Positions 20,280 to 31,866 of a stretch of DNA of 64,000 bases are shown in pieces. This stretch comes from Ewingella sp. CoE-038-23 (GTDB taxonomy: Bacteria > Pseudomonadota > Gammaproteobacteria > Enterobacterales > Enterobacteriaceae): NCBI RefSeq assembly GCF_040419245.1, contig NZ_JAZHOH010000001.1, positions 248,001-312,000 on the forward strand, given 5' to 3'. A model generated the notes under the pieces. It worked only from the letters and a program-made list of their open reading frames with translations. It had not been told where the DNA came from and ran no database searches. The translations under genes were made by a program, and so were the position numbers. How positions within the stretch are numbered: position 1 is the first letter of the stretch; each line of letters begins with the position of its first letter.

Positions 20280-21738
20280 ATTACTGGTCAATGTTACGCC
20301 GTCCGAAACGCGCGTGGCTTACATTGACGGTGGCATTTTGCAAGAGATCCATGTTGAGCGTGAAGCCAAGCGCGGCATTGCAGGCAATATTTACAAAGGT
20401 CGCGTCAGCCGAGTTCTGCCGGGTATGCAGGCAGCCTTTGTTGATATTGGTCTAGAGAAAGCGGCTTTTTTACATGCTTCAGACATCATGCCGCACACCG
20501 AGTGCGTGGCTCGTGATGAGCAAAAGAATTTTAACGTTCGTGACATCGTAGAGCTGGTCCATCAGGGGCAAGATCTGATGGTGCAGGTGGTGAAAGACCC
20601 GCTGGGCACCAAAGGCGCGCGCCTGACCACCGACATTACTCTGCCTTCCCGCTATCTGGTCTTCATGCCGGGCGCCTCACACGTGGGTGTCTCACAGCGC
20701 ATTGAGAGCGAAGCCGAGCGCGATCGCCTGAAAAATATCGTTCAGGAATATTGTGACGAGCAGGGTGGCTACATTATCCGCACCGCGGCAGAAGGGATTG
20801 GCGAAGAAGAACTTAAACAAGATGCCGCCTTTCTCAAGCGTTTGTGGACCAAAGTCATGGAGCGCAAGCGCCGCAATAAAACCAAGTGCAAACTCTATGG
20901 CGAGCTGGCGCTGGCGCACCGCGTATTAAGAGACTTTGCTGGCGAAGCGCTGGACAGAATTCGCGTAGATTCGCGCCTGACCTATGAACTGTTGGTGGAA
21001 TTTACCAGCGAATATATTCCCGAAATGACGGCCAAGCTGGAGCACTACGCGGGCAAGCAGCCTATTTTCGATCTCTTTGACGTTGAGAATGAGATCCAGC
21101 GCGCGCTGGAACGCAAAGTCGAACTCAAGTCCGGCGGCTATCTGATTATTGACCAGACCGAAGCCATGACCACTGTGGATATCAACACCGGTGCCTTTGT
21201 CGGCCATCGCAATCTGGAAGAGACGATCTTCAATACCAATACTGAGGCGACCCAAGCCATTGCCCGCCAGCTGCGCCTGCGCAATCTCGGCGGCATCATC
21301 ATTATCGACTTCATCGATATGGCGAATGAGGACCATCGTCGGCGGGTGCTGCACTCTTTGGAGCAGGCGCTGTCAAAAGATCGGGTGAAAACCGGCATTC
21401 ACGGCTTCTCGGCGCTAGGTTTAGTCGAAATGACCCGCAAACGGACGCGCGAAAGCGTCGAGCACGTGCTGTGCAGCGATTGCCCAACCTGTCACGGCCG
21501 GGGCACGGTGAAAACCGTCGAAACCGTCTGTTATGAAATCCTGCGTGAAATTGTTCGCGTGCACCACGCCTATGACGCCGACCGTTTCCTGGTCTATGCT
21601 TCTGCGGCAGTCGGCGAAGCCTTGAAAGGGGAAGAGTCCCACGCGCTGGCCGAAGTGGAGATTTTCGTCGGCAAACAAGTGAAAGTTCAAATCGAGCCGC
21701 TCTACAACCAAGAGCAGTTCGACGTTGTCATGATGTGA
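20269..21738 (+). CDS. rng: ribonuclease G
   Basis: Endoribonuclease of the RNase E/G family that trims the 5' end of 16S rRNA and some mRNAs. The product is 489 residues from [18 protein letters not shown], as in E. coli. An S1-like RNA-binding domain (about 35-120) is followed by the RNase H-like core with the Mg-site motif [12 protein letters not shown] and the Zn-link cysteines CSDCPTC. The start at 20269 follows TTAGGAGAAAGC and overlaps the yhdE end. An in-frame ATG 36 bases earlier gives an unsupported extension. Confidence 0.98.
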   Translation: MTAELLVNVTPSETRVAYIDGGILQEIHVEREAKRGIAGNIYKGRVSRVLPGMQAAFVDIGLEKAAFLHASDIMPHTECVARDEQKNFNVRDIVELVHQGQDLMVQVVKDPLGTKGARLTTDITLPSRYLVFMPGASHVGVSQRIESEAERDRLKNIVQEYCDEQGGYIIRTAAEGIGEEELKQDAAFLKRLWTKVMERKRRNKTKCKLYGELALAHRVLRDFAGEALDRIRVDSRLTYELLVEFTSEYIPEMTAKLEHYAGKQPIFDLFDVENEIQRALERKVELKSGGYLIIDQTEAMTTVDINTGAFVGHRNLEETIFNTNTEATQAIARQLRLRNLGGIIIIDFIDMANEDHRRRVLHSLEQALSKDRVKTGIHGFSALGLVEMTRKRTRESVEHVLCSDCPTCHGRGTVKTVETVCYEILREIVRVHHAYDADRFLVYASAAVGEALKGEESHALAEVEIFVGKQVKVQIEPLYNQEQFDVVMM

Positions 21739-21866
21739 TTACCCGTCCGGCTTAGCGTCGCGGCGGCATAGGCCGCAACATAAATCATTGATTATGGGTA
21801 AATTTATTAAATTTCCATTGTAGTCCGGGGCCAACATGCCTGCGGAATGGAAACAAGGAGAGAAGT

Positions 21867-24800
21867 TTGAGGCGACTGCCGGGGATACTGTTAACTACCT
21901 GCGCAACAATTATCGTGATTGTTGCGTTGGCAATCAGTGGCTTGCGTCTGGCTTTGCCTCAGCTTCACCGTTTTCAGGATCAGCTGGTCAGCAAAATCGA
22001 GTCTGTGACCGGCGTGCCTATCGAACTGGACCAAATCAGCGGCAGCTGGAAAACCTTTGGCCCGACTCTTGAGTTAAAAAACCTTAGCGTGACCCTACCA
22101 GACACCTCGGTGAAAGCCGAGCGCGTGACTCTGGCGCTGGATGTCTGGCAATCGCTGCTGCATTTCCGCTGGCAGTTCCGCGACCTGACTTTCTACAATC
22201 TTGACCTTGATACCAACGCCACTTTTGGTAATAAAACCAACGACGGTAAAGGTTTCGAGGCTAACCGCATCAGCGACATCTTCCTCAAGCAGGTCGACCA
22301 TTTCGACCTGCGCGACAGCCATATCTCCTTTATGACCCCAGCCGGGCAGCGCGCCGAAATCACCGTGCCGCAGCTGCGCTGGCTGAACAGCCGTAACCGC
22401 CACCGCGCCGAGGGGCTGATCAGCCTGTCGACCTTCAACGGCCAGCATGGCGTGGTGCAGGTGCGCATGGACCTTAACGACAACGACGGTTTGCTCAACA
22501 ACGGAAAAATCTATCTTCAGGCCGACGATATCGACATGAAGCCTTGGTTTAGCCGCTGGCTGCGCAGCAACACCGGGCTGGAAAGTGCTGACTTCAGCCT
22601 CGCCGCCTGGCTGACCGTGCGCGGCGGCGACATCTACGCCGGTGACGCTTGGGTGAAAAACGGCGCGGCGACCTGGAGCAGCGCGGGGCAGGAGCATCGG
22701 TTAGACGTTGAGAACCTGACGCTGCACGGCAGCCGACAGGGCAATGGCTGGCAGGTCGATGCCCAGCAGCTCAACTTGAAAACTGACGGCGTGGCCTGGC
22801 CGAAGGGCCAAATCAGCGCGCTGTATCTGCCGGAAAACAATGAGTTTTTAGGGGCTTCGCAGGGGGATGAACTTCGCCTGAGAGCCACCAAGCTTCAGTT
22901 AGAGCGCCTTGGGCCGATTATCCCAACCTTCTCCTTCCTGACGCCAGAATTGCTCGAGCGTTGGCAGGATATCCAGCCAAAAGGCTTAATCGACCAGCTG
23001 TCGTTAGATATTCCTCTTAAGCAGACCGACCACACGCGCTTTGCCGCCAAATGGCGCGATCTCAGCTGGGATCGCTGGCAGCTACTGCCGGGCGTGAATC
23101 ACTTTAGCGGCCAGCTGAGCGGCAGCGTGCAGCACGGCCAACTGACGGTCAATTTGCAAGACAGCCTACTGCCGTATGGTGAGATGTTCCGCGCGCCGCT
23201 GGAGATCAGCGCGGCGCAGGGCACCGTCGATTGGAGCTATAGCCAAGAGGGCTGGGCGCTGTGGTCGAAGAGCCTGGATGTCAAAGCCAACGGCCTGTGG
23301 GCCAAAGGCGGCTTCCACTATAACCAGCCGGAGCACGGCGAGCCGTGGCTAAAAATTCTCGGCGGCATTCGTCTGTATGATGCAGGGCAGGCGTGGCGCT
23401 ACTTCCCTGAGCCGCTGATGGGCAAACATCTGACGGATTATCTCAGCGAGGCGATTCAGGCCGGGCAGGTGGATAACGCCACGCTGACCTTCAACGGCAA
23501 TCCGCACGACTTCCCGTTTAAAAAGCATGAAGGGCAGTTTGAAGTGTGGGTGCCGCTGCGTAACGCCACCTTCCAGTTCCAGCCTGAGTGGCCAGCCTTG
23601 ACCAATTTGGATATCGACCTCGATTTCCTCAATGACGGCCTGTTCATGAAAGCCGAGCACACCAAATTGGGTAATGCTGACGGCAATAACGTGGTCGCCA
23701 ACATCCCTGATTATCTGAAAGAGAAGCTGTTCATCGACTCCGACATTTCAGGTACCGGCAAAGACATTGGTGACTATTTTAAGGACACGCCGCTGAAGGA
23801 CTCCCTCGGCGCGGCCCTAGATGAGCTGCAGATTGGCGGCAATGTGAGTGGTCGCTTACACCTTGATATCCCGCTGGATGGCGAAGAAGTTCGCGCCACC
23901 GGCGGCGTGACGCTCAATGACAACAGCCTGTTTATCAAACCGCTGGAAAGTACCATTGAGCACCTCAGTGGCCAGTTCACCTACGACAACGGCAACTTGC
24001 AGAGTAGTTTGCTCACCGCCAACTGGTTCGGGCAACCTCTGAACGTGCAGTTTAGCACGCACGAACTTACTGATAATTATCAAATTAATGTCGGTCTTGA
24101 CGGCAACTGGGAACTGGGCAAAATCACCGGGATGCCGGATGCTGTCGCCAGCAAACTCAGCGGCAGCGCACCCTGGAAAGGGACGGTGGATATTTCACTC
24201 CCTCATAAGGGTGAGCCAAATTACAGTATCGGCGTAACTACCGACCTGAAGAGTGTAAGTAGTCACTTACCTAGCCCGCTCGACAAGAAGCCGGGCCGCA
24301 GTCTGCCACTGGCGGTAAATGCCAAAGGCGGGCTGAAGAGTTTTGAAATGAATGGCGTGCTGGGCGGCAAAGACCGTTTCAACAGCCGCTGGCTGCTGGG
24401 CAAGCAGCTACAGCTGGATCGCGCCTCCTGGCAGATGAATGCCCAGAAAACCCCGCCGCTGCCAGCGACCAGCAGCCTGACGTTGCACCTGCCTGAGCTG
24501 GATGGCGAGAGCTGGCTGGAGCTGATGTCGCCAGATAACGCCCCGAAAGCGCCAGTGCAGAAGAGTGCCAAAGGCGCGAAGAAAGCGGCCAATACCGCCG
24601 CTTCTTTTGGCTTCCCACATGAAGTGACGCTGACCACGCCGAAGCTCAAATTAGGCGGTCAGGTCTGGAATGACCTACTGATTAGCTCGACTCAGGCCAG
24701 CAATGGCATGAACATCACGGCGAAAGGCAAAGAGATCGACGGCACGCTGGCGATGAATGACCGTGGTCCGTGGCAAGCCAATATCCGCTACCTCTATTTC

Positions 24801-25724
24801 AACCCGCAGTGGACGGTCGCTGATGCGGCCAGCGGCGGTAAGTCAGGCCAGAATCCTTTTGCCGATGACAAAATTTCCTTCGCCAAATGGCCGGCACTGC
24901 TTCTGCGCTGTGAAGACTGCTGGTTCCTCGGGCAGAGCTTCCGCAAGGTGAATGCTGATATCACGCCGAGTGGCGATCAGCTGGCGCTGCGCAACGGCCT
25001 GATTGATACCGGCTCGGTGCGTTTAGACGTGCAGGGCGACTGGAAGCAGAACGGCAGCGTTGAATCTACCGGCCTGAAAGGCAAACTGTCGGGCAAAGAT
25101 ATTGAAGCCGCGACCTCCTTCTTCGGCGTCACTACCCCACTGCGCGGTGCGCCTTTCAACATCGACTTTGATTTGCACTGGAAATCTATTCCGTGGAAGC
25201 CAGATCTGAAAACCCTGAATGGCACCCTGAAAACTGACCTTGGCAAAGGTGAAATCGTGGATTTAGGCGGCGGCCGCGCCGGGCAATTGCTGCGTCTGGT
25301 CAGCTTCGACGCCCTGCTGCGTAAGCTGCAACTCGATTTCAGTGACACCTTCGGCAAAGGCTTCTACTTTGACTCTATCCGCTCAAACGCCTGGATCAAA
25401 GACGGCACGCTGCATACCGAGGACCTGCTGGTTGACGGGTTGGCGGCGGATATCGCCATGAACGGCAGCGTCGATTTAGTCAATCAGCGGCTAAATATGG
25501 AAGCGGTGATCGCTCCTGAAATCTCTGCCACCGTCGGGGTCGCCACGGCCTTTGCTATCAACCCAATCGTCGGCGCGGCGGTGTTTGCCGCCAGTAAGGT
25601 ATTGGCGCCGCTGTGGAATAAGATTTCGTTAATCCGTTACCATATCGACGGCACCATTGCGGATCCAAAAATTAATGAAGTGCTGCGCCAACCGCGACCT
25701 GCAAAAGAGTCTGCCGCACCTTGA
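21867..25724 (+). CDS. yhdP: AsmA-like phospholipid transport protein YhdP
   Basis: Large envelope-spanning AsmA/VPS13-type protein that helps move phospholipids from inner to outer membrane, acting with TamB and YdbH. The product is 1285 residues (about 1266 in E. coli). An N-terminal membrane anchor (about 5-28) is followed by a very long periplasmic beta-rich groove domain and the conserved AsmA C-terminal block MEAVIAPEISATVGVATAFAI. The start codon is TTG, supported by AGGAGAG six bases upstream and by the MRRLPGILL start shared with E. coli. It lies between rng and tldD. Confidence 0.95.
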   Translation: MRRLPGILLTTCATIIVIVALAISGLRLALPQLHRFQDQLVSKIESVTGVPIELDQISGSWKTFGPTLELKNLSVTLPDTSVKAERVTLALDVWQSLLHFRWQFRDLTFYNLDLDTNATFGNKTNDGKGFEANRISDIFLKQVDHFDLRDSHISFMTPAGQRAEITVPQLRWLNSRNRHRAEGLISLSTFNGQHGVVQVRMDLNDNDGLLNNGKIYLQADDIDMKPWFSRWLRSNTGLESADFSLAAWLTVRGGDIYAGDAWVKNGAATWSSAGQEHRLDVENLTLHGSRQGNGWQVDAQQLNLKTDGVAWPKGQISALYLPENNEFLGASQGDELRLRATKLQLERLGPIIPTFSFLTPELLERWQDIQPKGLIDQLSLDIPLKQTDHTRFAAKWRDLSWDRWQLLPGVNHFSGQLSGSVQHGQLTVNLQDSLLPYGEMFRAPLEISAAQGTVDWSYSQEGWALWSKSLDVKANGLWAKGGFHYNQPEHGEPWLKILGGIRLYDAGQAWRYFPEPLMGKHLTDYLSEAIQAGQVDNATLTFNGNPHDFPFKKHEGQFEVWVPLRNATFQFQPEWPALTNLDIDLDFLNDGLFMKAEHTKLGNADGNNVVANIPDYLKEKLFIDSDISGTGKDIGDYFKDTPLKDSLGAALDELQIGGNVSGRLHLDIPLDGEEVRATGGVTLNDNSLFIKPLESTIEHLSGQFTYDNGNLQSSLLTANWFGQPLNVQFSTHELTDNYQINVGLDGNWELGKITGMPDAVASKLSGSAPWKGTVDISLPHKGEPNYSIGVTTDLKSVSSHLPSPLDKKPGRSLPLAVNAKGGLKSFEMNGVLGGKDRFNSRWLLGKQLQLDRASWQMNAQKTPPLPATSSLTLHLPELDGESWLELMSPDNAPKAPVQKSAKGAKKAANTAASFGFPHEVTLTTPKLKLGGQVWNDLLISSTQASNGMNITAKGKEIDGTLAMNDRGPWQANIRYLYFNPQWTVADAASGGKSGQNPFADDKISFAKWPALLLRCEDCWFLGQSFRKVNADITPSGDQLALRNGLIDTGSVRLDVQGDWKQNGSVESTGLKGKLSGKDIEAATSFFGVTTPLRGAPFNIDFDLHWKSIPWKPDLKTLNGTLKTDLGKGEIVDLGGGRAGQLLRLVSFDALLRKLQLDFSDTFGKGFYFDSIRSNAWIKDGTLHTEDLLVDGLAADIAMNGSVDLVNQRLNMEAVIAPEISATVGVATAFAINPIVGAAVFAASKVLAPLWNKISLIRYHIDGTIADPKINEVLRQPRPAKESAAP

Positions 25725-25839
25725 GTGCTGAACGCGCTGTGTTAGGCTGTTTAAAACCCGTGTTACGATAGAATTGTTTGGCGGCTAACGAATCACAGTT
25801 CATGCCGCGACAATTCATCCCCAAAGAGAGTGAGAATCT

Positions 25840-27285
25840 ATGAGTCTGGCATTAGTCAGTGAGCGGTTACTAACCGCTAACAATCTGAGTCATCAAGACC
25901 TGTTCGCTGTATTAGGTCAACTGTCTGAACGCCGTCTCGATTACGCCGATCTCTTTTTCCAATCCAGTTTCCACGAAGCCTGGGTGATTGAAGACAGCAT
26001 TATCAAAGATGGCTCTTACAACATTGATCAGGGTGTTGGCGTGCGCGCGGTCAGTGGTGAGAAGACCGGCTTTGCCTACGCTGACCAAATTACCCTGAAT
26101 GCCTTGCAGCAGAGTGCCACCGCCGCGCGCAGCATCGTGCGTGAGCAGGGCAATGGCAAAACCCACACGCTGGGTGAAATTGGCTATCAGGCGCTATACC
26201 CGATCCTTGACCCACTTCAGAGCCTGTCTCGCGAAGAAAAAATTGAGTTATTACATCGCGTTGACCGTGTTGCCCGCGCCACAGACAAGCGCGTGCAGGA
26301 AGTCAGCGCCAGCATTACCGGCGTTTACGAAAGCGTATTAGTCGCCGCCACCGACGGCACTCTGGCGGCGGACATTCGCCCGCTGGTGCGCCTGTCGGTC
26401 AGCGTATTGGTTGAAGATGACGGGCGTCGTGAGCGCGGCTCTAGCGGCGGCGGCGGTCGTTTTGGCTATGACTATTTTCTTGAAACCGTGAATGGCGAAG
26501 TGCGCGCCGAAGCCTACGCCCGCGACGCGGTGCGCATGGCCTTGCTGAACCTCAACGCGGTAGCCGCCCCTGCCGGTGGTATGCCGGTAGTGCTTGGCGC
26601 AGGCTGGCCGGGCGTGCTTCTGCACGAAGCCGTAGGCCATGGCTTAGAGGGCGATTTCAACCGTCGCGGCACGTCTATGTTCAGTGGGCAGATGGGCCAA
26701 CTGGTGGCGTCTGAACTCTGTACCGTGGTGGATGACGGCACCATGCCGGGCCGCCGTGGTTCACTGGCGATTGATGACGAAGGCGTGCCGGGCCAATACA
26801 ACGTATTGATCGAAAATGGCGTGCTAAAGGGTTACATGCAGGACAAGCTGAACGCGCGCCTGATGGGCGTTGCGCCGACCGGTAACGGCCGTCGCGAGTC
26901 TTATGCTCACCTGCCGATGCCGCGCATGACCAACACTTATCTGCTGGGCGGCCAGTCTACGCCGGAAGAGATCATCAGTAGCGTGGAGTTCGGCCTGTAT
27001 GCCCCTAACTTTGGCGGCGGCCAGGTGGATATCACCTCGGGCAAATTTGTGTTCTCCACCACCGAAGCTTACCTGATTGAAAAAGGCCGTATCACCAAGC
27101 CGGTGAAAGGCGCGACGCTGATTGGCTCGGGTATTGAAGCGATGCAGCAGATCTCCATGGTCGGCAACGATCTGGCGCTGGATAAAGGCGTCGGCGTCTG
27201 TGGCAAAGAGGGTCAGAGCCTGCCAGTGGGCGTAGGCCAGCCGACTCTGAAACTCGACAACATCACCGTCGGCGGCAGCGCCTAA
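25840..27285 (+). CDS. tldD: metalloprotease TldD
   Basis: Catalytic subunit of the TldD/TldE (PmbA) heterodimer, a zinc protease that trims unfolded peptides such as microcin B17 precursor and CcdA. The product is 481 residues, equal to E. coli. The HExxxH zinc motif is HEAVGH at 262-267, in [16 protein letters not shown]. The glycine-rich substrate-channel region [12 protein letters not shown] and the Cys-containing end are present. Its partner pmbA is encoded separately at 34972-36312. The gene ends at a strong terminator. Confidence 0.98.
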   Translation: MSLALVSERLLTANNLSHQDLFAVLGQLSERRLDYADLFFQSSFHEAWVIEDSIIKDGSYNIDQGVGVRAVSGEKTGFAYADQITLNALQQSATAARSIVREQGNGKTHTLGEIGYQALYPILDPLQSLSREEKIELLHRVDRVARATDKRVQEVSASITGVYESVLVAATDGTLAADIRPLVRLSVSVLVEDDGRRERGSSGGGGRFGYDYFLETVNGEVRAEAYARDAVRMALLNLNAVAAPAGGMPVVLGAGWPGVLLHEAVGHGLEGDFNRRGTSMFSGQMGQLVASELCTVVDDGTMPGRRGSLAIDDEGVPGQYNVLIENGVLKGYMQDKLNARLMGVAPTGNGRRESYAHLPMPRMTNTYLLGGQSTPEEIISSVEFGLYAPNFGGGQVDITSGKFVFSTTEAYLIEKGRITKPVKGATLIGSGIEAMQQISMVGNDLALDKGVGVCGKEGQSLPVGVGQPTLKLDNITVGGSA

Positions 27286-27304
27286 GCCTTCGAGATAATA
27301 ATAG

Positions 27305-27332
27305 AAAGGGAACCCGCGGGTTCCCTTTTTTT
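27305..27332. terminator. bidirectional terminator between tldD and aaeR
   Basis: Stem AAAGGGAACCC (27305-27315) / GGGTTCCCTTT (27318-27328) with a 2-base loop that must open to a larger one, followed by T7. It lies between two convergent genes. Confidence 0.85.
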
Positions 27333-27335
27333 ATG

Positions 27336-28268
27336 CTATTTCGGCCCGAGCTTGCCTTGCCGATAGCCCTGATAGACTTTCCCCACCTCTTTGAAGTACT
27401 CGGTCAGGTAGTTGATGCACACCTGCACTTTCAGCGGCATTTTGTCCTTTTCAGTGTACAACGCGTAGACCGGGCGCGGGTCCGACTGATAATTGCCGAA
27501 TAAAATTTCCAGCTCGCCGGAGTTAATCTCATTGATTACCCACATTAGTGGCACATAGGCGATGCCCACCCCGGCTTTCAGCCAGCGCGTTAAGGTTTGC
27601 GAGTCGTTGGTGACGAAGCGCCCCTGTGGGTTGATGCGCGTGGTAATGCCTTCTGGCGCGATCAGCTCAAACTCGCTGTCGGGCCGCACGCTGTATTCAA
27701 TCCATGAGAAATTCACCATGTCTGCCGGTTTTTCTGGCTTACCGTGCTGGCTGAGATAGCTGCGCGCGGCGCAGACGATCATCGGCATGGAGCCAAGCCT
27801 TTTGGAGAACAGGCTCGAATCCTGCAGTTTTCCCACGCGGATCACCACGTCGAGGCCGTCGGCAATCAGATCAGGCGCCGGGATGCCGGTGACCAGATTC
27901 ACTTTCAGGCCAGGGTACTCAATCAGCATCTCGGCAGTCATGGCGGCAAGAACGTTTTGTGCCATTGTCGACGAACTGCCGATGCGCAACGTGCCGGTCG
28001 GCGTGTTGTTAAAGGCATATAATTGCTCGTGTACTTCGCGTACATCCAGCAGCATTTTCATACAGCCTTGATAGTAAATCTTACCGGCTTCGGTGAGGCT
28101 CAGGCTGCGCGTGCTTCTGTTCAACAGTTTGACTTGTAAGTCATTTTCTAGTTTTGAGATCGTCTGGCTGATTGCGGAAACACTCATCTCAAGGCGGCGA
28201 GCGGCGGCAGTAAACGAGCCGCTTTCGACCACTTGAGCATAAACCGACATTCTTTTTAATCGTTCCAT
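27336..28268 (-). CDS. aaeR: LysR-type regulator AaeR of the aromatic-acid efflux operon
   Basis: Activator of aaeXAB in response to aromatic carboxylic acids such as p-hydroxybenzoate. The product is 310 residues (309 in E. coli). The N-terminal winged helix-turn-helix (MERLKRMSVYAQVVESGS, recognition helix MSVSAISQTISKLEN) and the periplasmic-binding-like effector domain from about 90 are typical. The start at 28268 matches E. coli; an in-frame upstream ATG would add 50 implausible residues. It diverges from aaeX across 295 bases that should contain its operator. Confidence 0.95.
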   Translation of the reverse strand: MERLKRMSVYAQVVESGSFTAAARRLEMSVSAISQTISKLENDLQVKLLNRSTRSLSLTEAGKIYYQGCMKMLLDVREVHEQLYAFNNTPTGTLRIGSSSTMAQNVLAAMTAEMLIEYPGLKVNLVTGIPAPDLIADGLDVVIRVGKLQDSSLFSKRLGSMPMIVCAARSYLSQHGKPEKPADMVNFSWIEYSVRPDSEFELIAPEGITTRINPQGRFVTNDSQTLTRWLKAGVGIAYVPLMWVINEINSGELEILFGNYQSDPRPVYALYTEKDKMPLKVQVCINYLTEYFKEVGKVYQGYRQGKLGPK

Positions 28269-28563
28269 TGTTAACTCTGGCTTAAAAGTGATTGTGATCA
28301 CAGAACGTTGATTACTTGATAATAAGCACGCTAATATACTTGCTCGGGTGAATACCTCGGGTTCGGCGCTCGCTGGCAACATAATGCTTACCTTCGCACA
28401 CTTTTCTGGCAAACCCATTGTCTCTTTTTAACTCATTCTGGCTCTCAGAATGCAGTTGTATTGCCTAAAATAATGATAAAGCTCGGGCGTGTTGCGACGG
28501 GGCCTTCTGGTGAGAGTAACGCCACGAGACGAAAGCCCGTGACTATAAACTAAGGATTTTTGA

Positions 28564-28767
28564 ATGAGTTTGCTTCCGGTAATGGTGATTTTCGGATTGT
28601 CGTTTCCTCCGGTGTTCTTCGAAGTACTGTTGGCGTTAGTGCTGTTTTTCCTGCTACGACGCCTATTACAACCCACCGGAATTTATGACTTTGTCTGGCA
28701 TCCGGCGTTATTTAACACAGCGATGTACTGCTGTCTGTTCTACCTGATTTCCTGCTTCTTCATCTGA
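28564..28767 (+). CDS. aaeX: small membrane protein AaeX
   Basis: A 67-residue inner-membrane protein (DUF1656) with two hydrophobic helices (residues about 5-32 and 46-66) joined by [21 protein letters not shown], the conserved family motif. It is the first gene of aaeXAB, 7 bases before aaeA. Its role in the efflux pump is not known; it is conserved in the operon. Confidence 0.95.
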   Translation: MSLLPVMVIFGLSFPPVFFEVLLALVLFFLLRRLLQPTGIYDFVWHPALFNTAMYCCLFYLISCFFI

Positions 28768-28774
28768 GGGTGTC

Positions 28775-29710
28775 GTGAAAAATTTCTCTATAAAAATAAT
28801 ACGTTACTTAATAACGTTAATCCTTGTGGTTCTTGCTGCCATCGCAATTTTCCGGGCATGGGCGTTCTATACTGAATCCCCTTGGACCCGTGACGCCAAA
28901 TTTACCGCCGACGTGGTTTCTATCGCGCCGGACGTCACCGGCTTGGTGACGGATGTTCCCGTGGTGGATAACCAGTTAGTCAAAAAAGGCCAGACGCTGT
29001 TCAAAATAGACCAGCCGCGTTACCAACAGGCGCTGGACGAAGCCAATGCCGACGTTGCCTACTATCAGGCGCTGGTCGCGGAGAAAAAACGCGAAGCAGG
29101 CCGCCGCGTGAAGCTGGGCGTGCAGGCGATGTCGCAAGAAGAGATCGATCAGGCCAATAACGTCCTGCAAACGGTTCAACACCAGTTGGCAAAATCTCAG
29201 GCCGCACGTGACCTCGCGGTGCTTGATTTGCAGCGTACCGTAGTGACGGCTCCGGCTGACGGCTGGGTGACTAACCTCAACGTGCATCCGGGGAACTACA
29301 TTAATCGCGGTTCGACCGCCGTCGCGCTGGTGAAGAAAAACACCTTCTATATTCTGGCTTATCTGGAAGAAACCAAGCTTTCTGGCCTGAAAAAAGGCGA
29401 CCGCGCCGAAATTACCCCGCTGGGCAGCAATCGCATCATGCATGGTTCCGTGGACAGCGTCGCGGCGGCGGTCACTAACAGCTCGTCTTCTGCGGCAGCC
29501 AACGGGCTGGCGACGGTAGACAGTAATTTGGAATGGGTACGTCTTGCACAGCGCGTGCCGGTGAAAATCGTGCTTGATGATGTTGACCAGCAACACCCGT
29601 ACCCGGCAGGGACCACCGCAACGGTGGTGATCACCGGCGATCACGATATCAAACATGAGCACCAGTCGCCATTCTCCAGAATGTTGCACCGTCTGCGTGA
29701 GTTCGGTTAA
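28775..29710 (+). CDS. aaeA: p-hydroxybenzoic acid efflux pump subunit AaeA
   Basis: Membrane-fusion protein of the aromatic carboxylic acid efflux pump. The product is 311 residues, starting with GTG. An N-terminal transmembrane helix (about 11-30) is followed by a lipoyl/barrel-hybrid domain ([21 protein letters not shown]), an alpha-helical hairpin (about 85-145) and the returning beta-barrel. It joins AaeB to an outer-membrane channel. It lies between aaeX and aaeB with gaps of 7 and 6 bases. Confidence 0.95.
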   Translation: MKNFSIKIIRYLITLILVVLAAIAIFRAWAFYTESPWTRDAKFTADVVSIAPDVTGLVTDVPVVDNQLVKKGQTLFKIDQPRYQQALDEANADVAYYQALVAEKKREAGRRVKLGVQAMSQEEIDQANNVLQTVQHQLAKSQAARDLAVLDLQRTVVTAPADGWVTNLNVHPGNYINRGSTAVALVKKNTFYILAYLEETKLSGLKKGDRAEITPLGSNRIMHGSVDSVAAAVTNSSSSAAANGLATVDSNLEWVRLAQRVPVKIVLDDVDQQHPYPAGTTATVVITGDHDIKHEHQSPFSRMLHRLREFG

Positions 29711-29716
29711 TCGGCG

Positions 29717-31672
29717 ATGAATAGCATACTGATCCCGCGTATCAGGTTCGCCTGCAAGCTGACTTTCGCCATTCTCGGCGCGTTGGTTCTCGGCTTCTAT
29801 ATGCAGCTGGAAACCCCGCGCTGGGCTGCGATGACCGCGGCGATCGTCACCTCCGGCCCGGCGATGGCGGCGGGCGGAGAACCCTTCGCCGGTGCCATTC
29901 GCCACCGTGGCTTCCTTCGCGTTATCGGTACCTTTTTCGGCTGTATCGCGGCGTTAGTCATTGTTATCGCCACGGCGCGTGCCCCGGTAGTGATGCTGCT
30001 TTTATGCTGCATCTGGGCTGGGGTCTGTACCTGGTGGTCCTCGCTGGTTCGCGTCGAGAACTCCTATGCGCTCGGGCTGGCGGGATATACGGCGCTAATT
30101 ATCGTAGTGACTTCCGCCGCCACCCCTTTGCAGACGCCGCAGTTTGCCGTCGAGCGCTGTAGTGAAATCGTGATTGGTATTTGCTGCGCCATCGTGGCCG
30201 ACCTGCTGTTTTCCCCGCGCTCGATCAAAACCGACATTGACCGGGCGGTTAGCCAACTGCTGCTAGACCAGTTCGCGCTGATGCGGCTGTGTATTAATCG
30301 TGGTGATAAAGAGGATGTTGACAAGTCGTGGGGCAATCTTATCAAGAGCACTACCGCGCTTAACGGCATGCGTAACAGCCTAATGATGGAGTCTTCGCGC
30401 TGGCAGCGTTGCAACCGGCGGTTGAAAGCGTTGCACAGCACCTCGCTGAGTTTGATTACGCAGGCCTGCGAAACCTATCTTATTTTGCAAAACTCCCCTG
30501 ACCGGGTGACGCCTGAGATCAAAGCGCTGTTTGCCGAACCGGCAGAGACGCCGCTGGAAGTGCGTCGGCGGATGAAACAGCTGCGTTTGGCGGTTTCTTC
30601 CTCCCATAGCAAAGATATTTTGCTCACCGTCACCAGCTGGATTGGAGCCGGGACGCGCGCGCTGCTGCTGATTAAGGGCATTCATACCAATAGCAGCATT
30701 AGCAATCTGGAAGCCGATTTGCTCAATACCGAGGTGGAAGTCAGGCCAGCCTCCGCCGAGCGCCACCACGCGCTGATTAACGGCATTCGCACCTTTGTCG
30801 CCAGCGCGGCGGGCTGCCTGCTGTGGCTATGGACCGGCTGGACCTCGGCGAGTGGTTGCGTAGTGATCATTGCGGTAGTGACCTCATTGGCGATGCGCAC
30901 TCCAAATCCGAAAGGCATGGCGATAGACTTCGTGGTCGGCATGCTGCTGGCAATCCCGGTTGGCTCCATTTACTTCATGCTCATCATGCCCGCCACCCAG
31001 CAGAGCCTGTTCTTGCTCTGCCTTTGTCTGGGGATTTTGACCTTCTTCATTGGGATTGAAGTGCAGAAGCGTCGTCTGGGTATGCTGGGGCTATTGGCGG
31101 GTACTATCAACGTGCTGGTGCTCAGTAACCCAATGAAATTTAACGTAAGCGCATTTCTCGACAATGCAACGGGCCAGGCGATTGGTACCATTATTGCGCT
31201 GGTGGTGCTGCTGCTAATTCGCGATAAATCGCGCGACAAAACCGGGCGCACACTGCTGAACCGATTTATGAGCAGCGCGGTGTCGGCCTTAACCACCAAG
31301 GCGTATCGCCGTCGTGAGAACCACCTTCCGGCGCTTTACCATCAGTTGAATCAGCTGCTGGTAATGTTCCCGAATGACATTGATAAATACCGTCTGGCGC
31401 TGATGCTGATCATCGCGCACCAGCGAATGAAAATGGCGGAGATCCCTGTCAGCGAAGAGCTATCTGCCTTCCACAAGAAAATCCGTAATACCGCCGACCA
31501 CGTGGTGTCGTCGGGCGAAGGCAAGCGAACTTACTACTATCAGCGGCTGTTGTCCGAGCTGAATGAGTATCAGCAAAAGCTAGTGGAACACGACGCGCCG
31601 CTCAAGGTGACAGAGCCGGTCAAACGACTCGCCGATATGCTGCACAAGTACCAGCACGCCTTTCTGGCCTAA
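29717..31672 (+). CDS. aaeB: p-hydroxybenzoic acid efflux pump subunit AaeB
   Basis: Inner-membrane permease of the pump, FUSC (fusaric acid resistance) family, 651 residues (655 in E. coli). It has two bundles of hydrophobic helices (about 10-165 and 360-500) with the repeated FUSC features [15 protein letters not shown] and [20 protein letters not shown], and cytoplasmic domains after each. It acts as a metabolic relief valve for toxic hydroxylated aromatic acids. It is the last gene of the operon and is followed by a terminator. Confidence 0.95.
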   Translation: MNSILIPRIRFACKLTFAILGALVLGFYMQLETPRWAAMTAAIVTSGPAMAAGGEPFAGAIRHRGFLRVIGTFFGCIAALVIVIATARAPVVMLLLCCIWAGVCTWWSSLVRVENSYALGLAGYTALIIVVTSAATPLQTPQFAVERCSEIVIGICCAIVADLLFSPRSIKTDIDRAVSQLLLDQFALMRLCINRGDKEDVDKSWGNLIKSTTALNGMRNSLMMESSRWQRCNRRLKALHSTSLSLITQACETYLILQNSPDRVTPEIKALFAEPAETPLEVRRRMKQLRLAVSSSHSKDILLTVTSWIGAGTRALLLIKGIHTNSSISNLEADLLNTEVEVRPASAERHHALINGIRTFVASAAGCLLWLWTGWTSASGCVVIIAVVTSLAMRTPNPKGMAIDFVVGMLLAIPVGSIYFMLIMPATQQSLFLLCLCLGILTFFIGIEVQKRRLGMLGLLAGTINVLVLSNPMKFNVSAFLDNATGQAIGTIIALVVLLLIRDKSRDKTGRTLLNRFMSSAVSALTTKAYRRRENHLPALYHQLNQLLVMFPNDIDKYRLALMLIIAHQRMKMAEIPVSEELSAFHKKIRNTADHVVSSGEGKRTYYYQRLLSELNEYQQKLVEHDAPLKVTEPVKRLADMLHKYQHAFLA

Positions 31673-31694
31673 CGGTCAGACTCGCGTAAATCAT

Positions 31695-31727
31695 GCCGGG
31701 GCCTTTAATGCTCCGGCTTTTTTTTTC
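31695..31727 (+). terminator. intrinsic terminator of aaeXAB
   Basis: Stem GCCGGGGC (31695-31702) / GCTCCGGC (31710-31717), one mismatch, loop of 7 bases, followed by T9. It lies 22 bases past the aaeB stop codon. Confidence 0.85.
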
Positions 31728-31866
31728 CTTATGCCGCATGGACATGATGTGCGGTCTGAAGCCCGCAGTCCGTATTAGCCGCTATACTTAAGCGATTCAA
31801 GACTGAAACTTACATTCTTACGTCGTTGTTTTCGAACGATGTTTATTAGCAGGAGAGACAACCTTT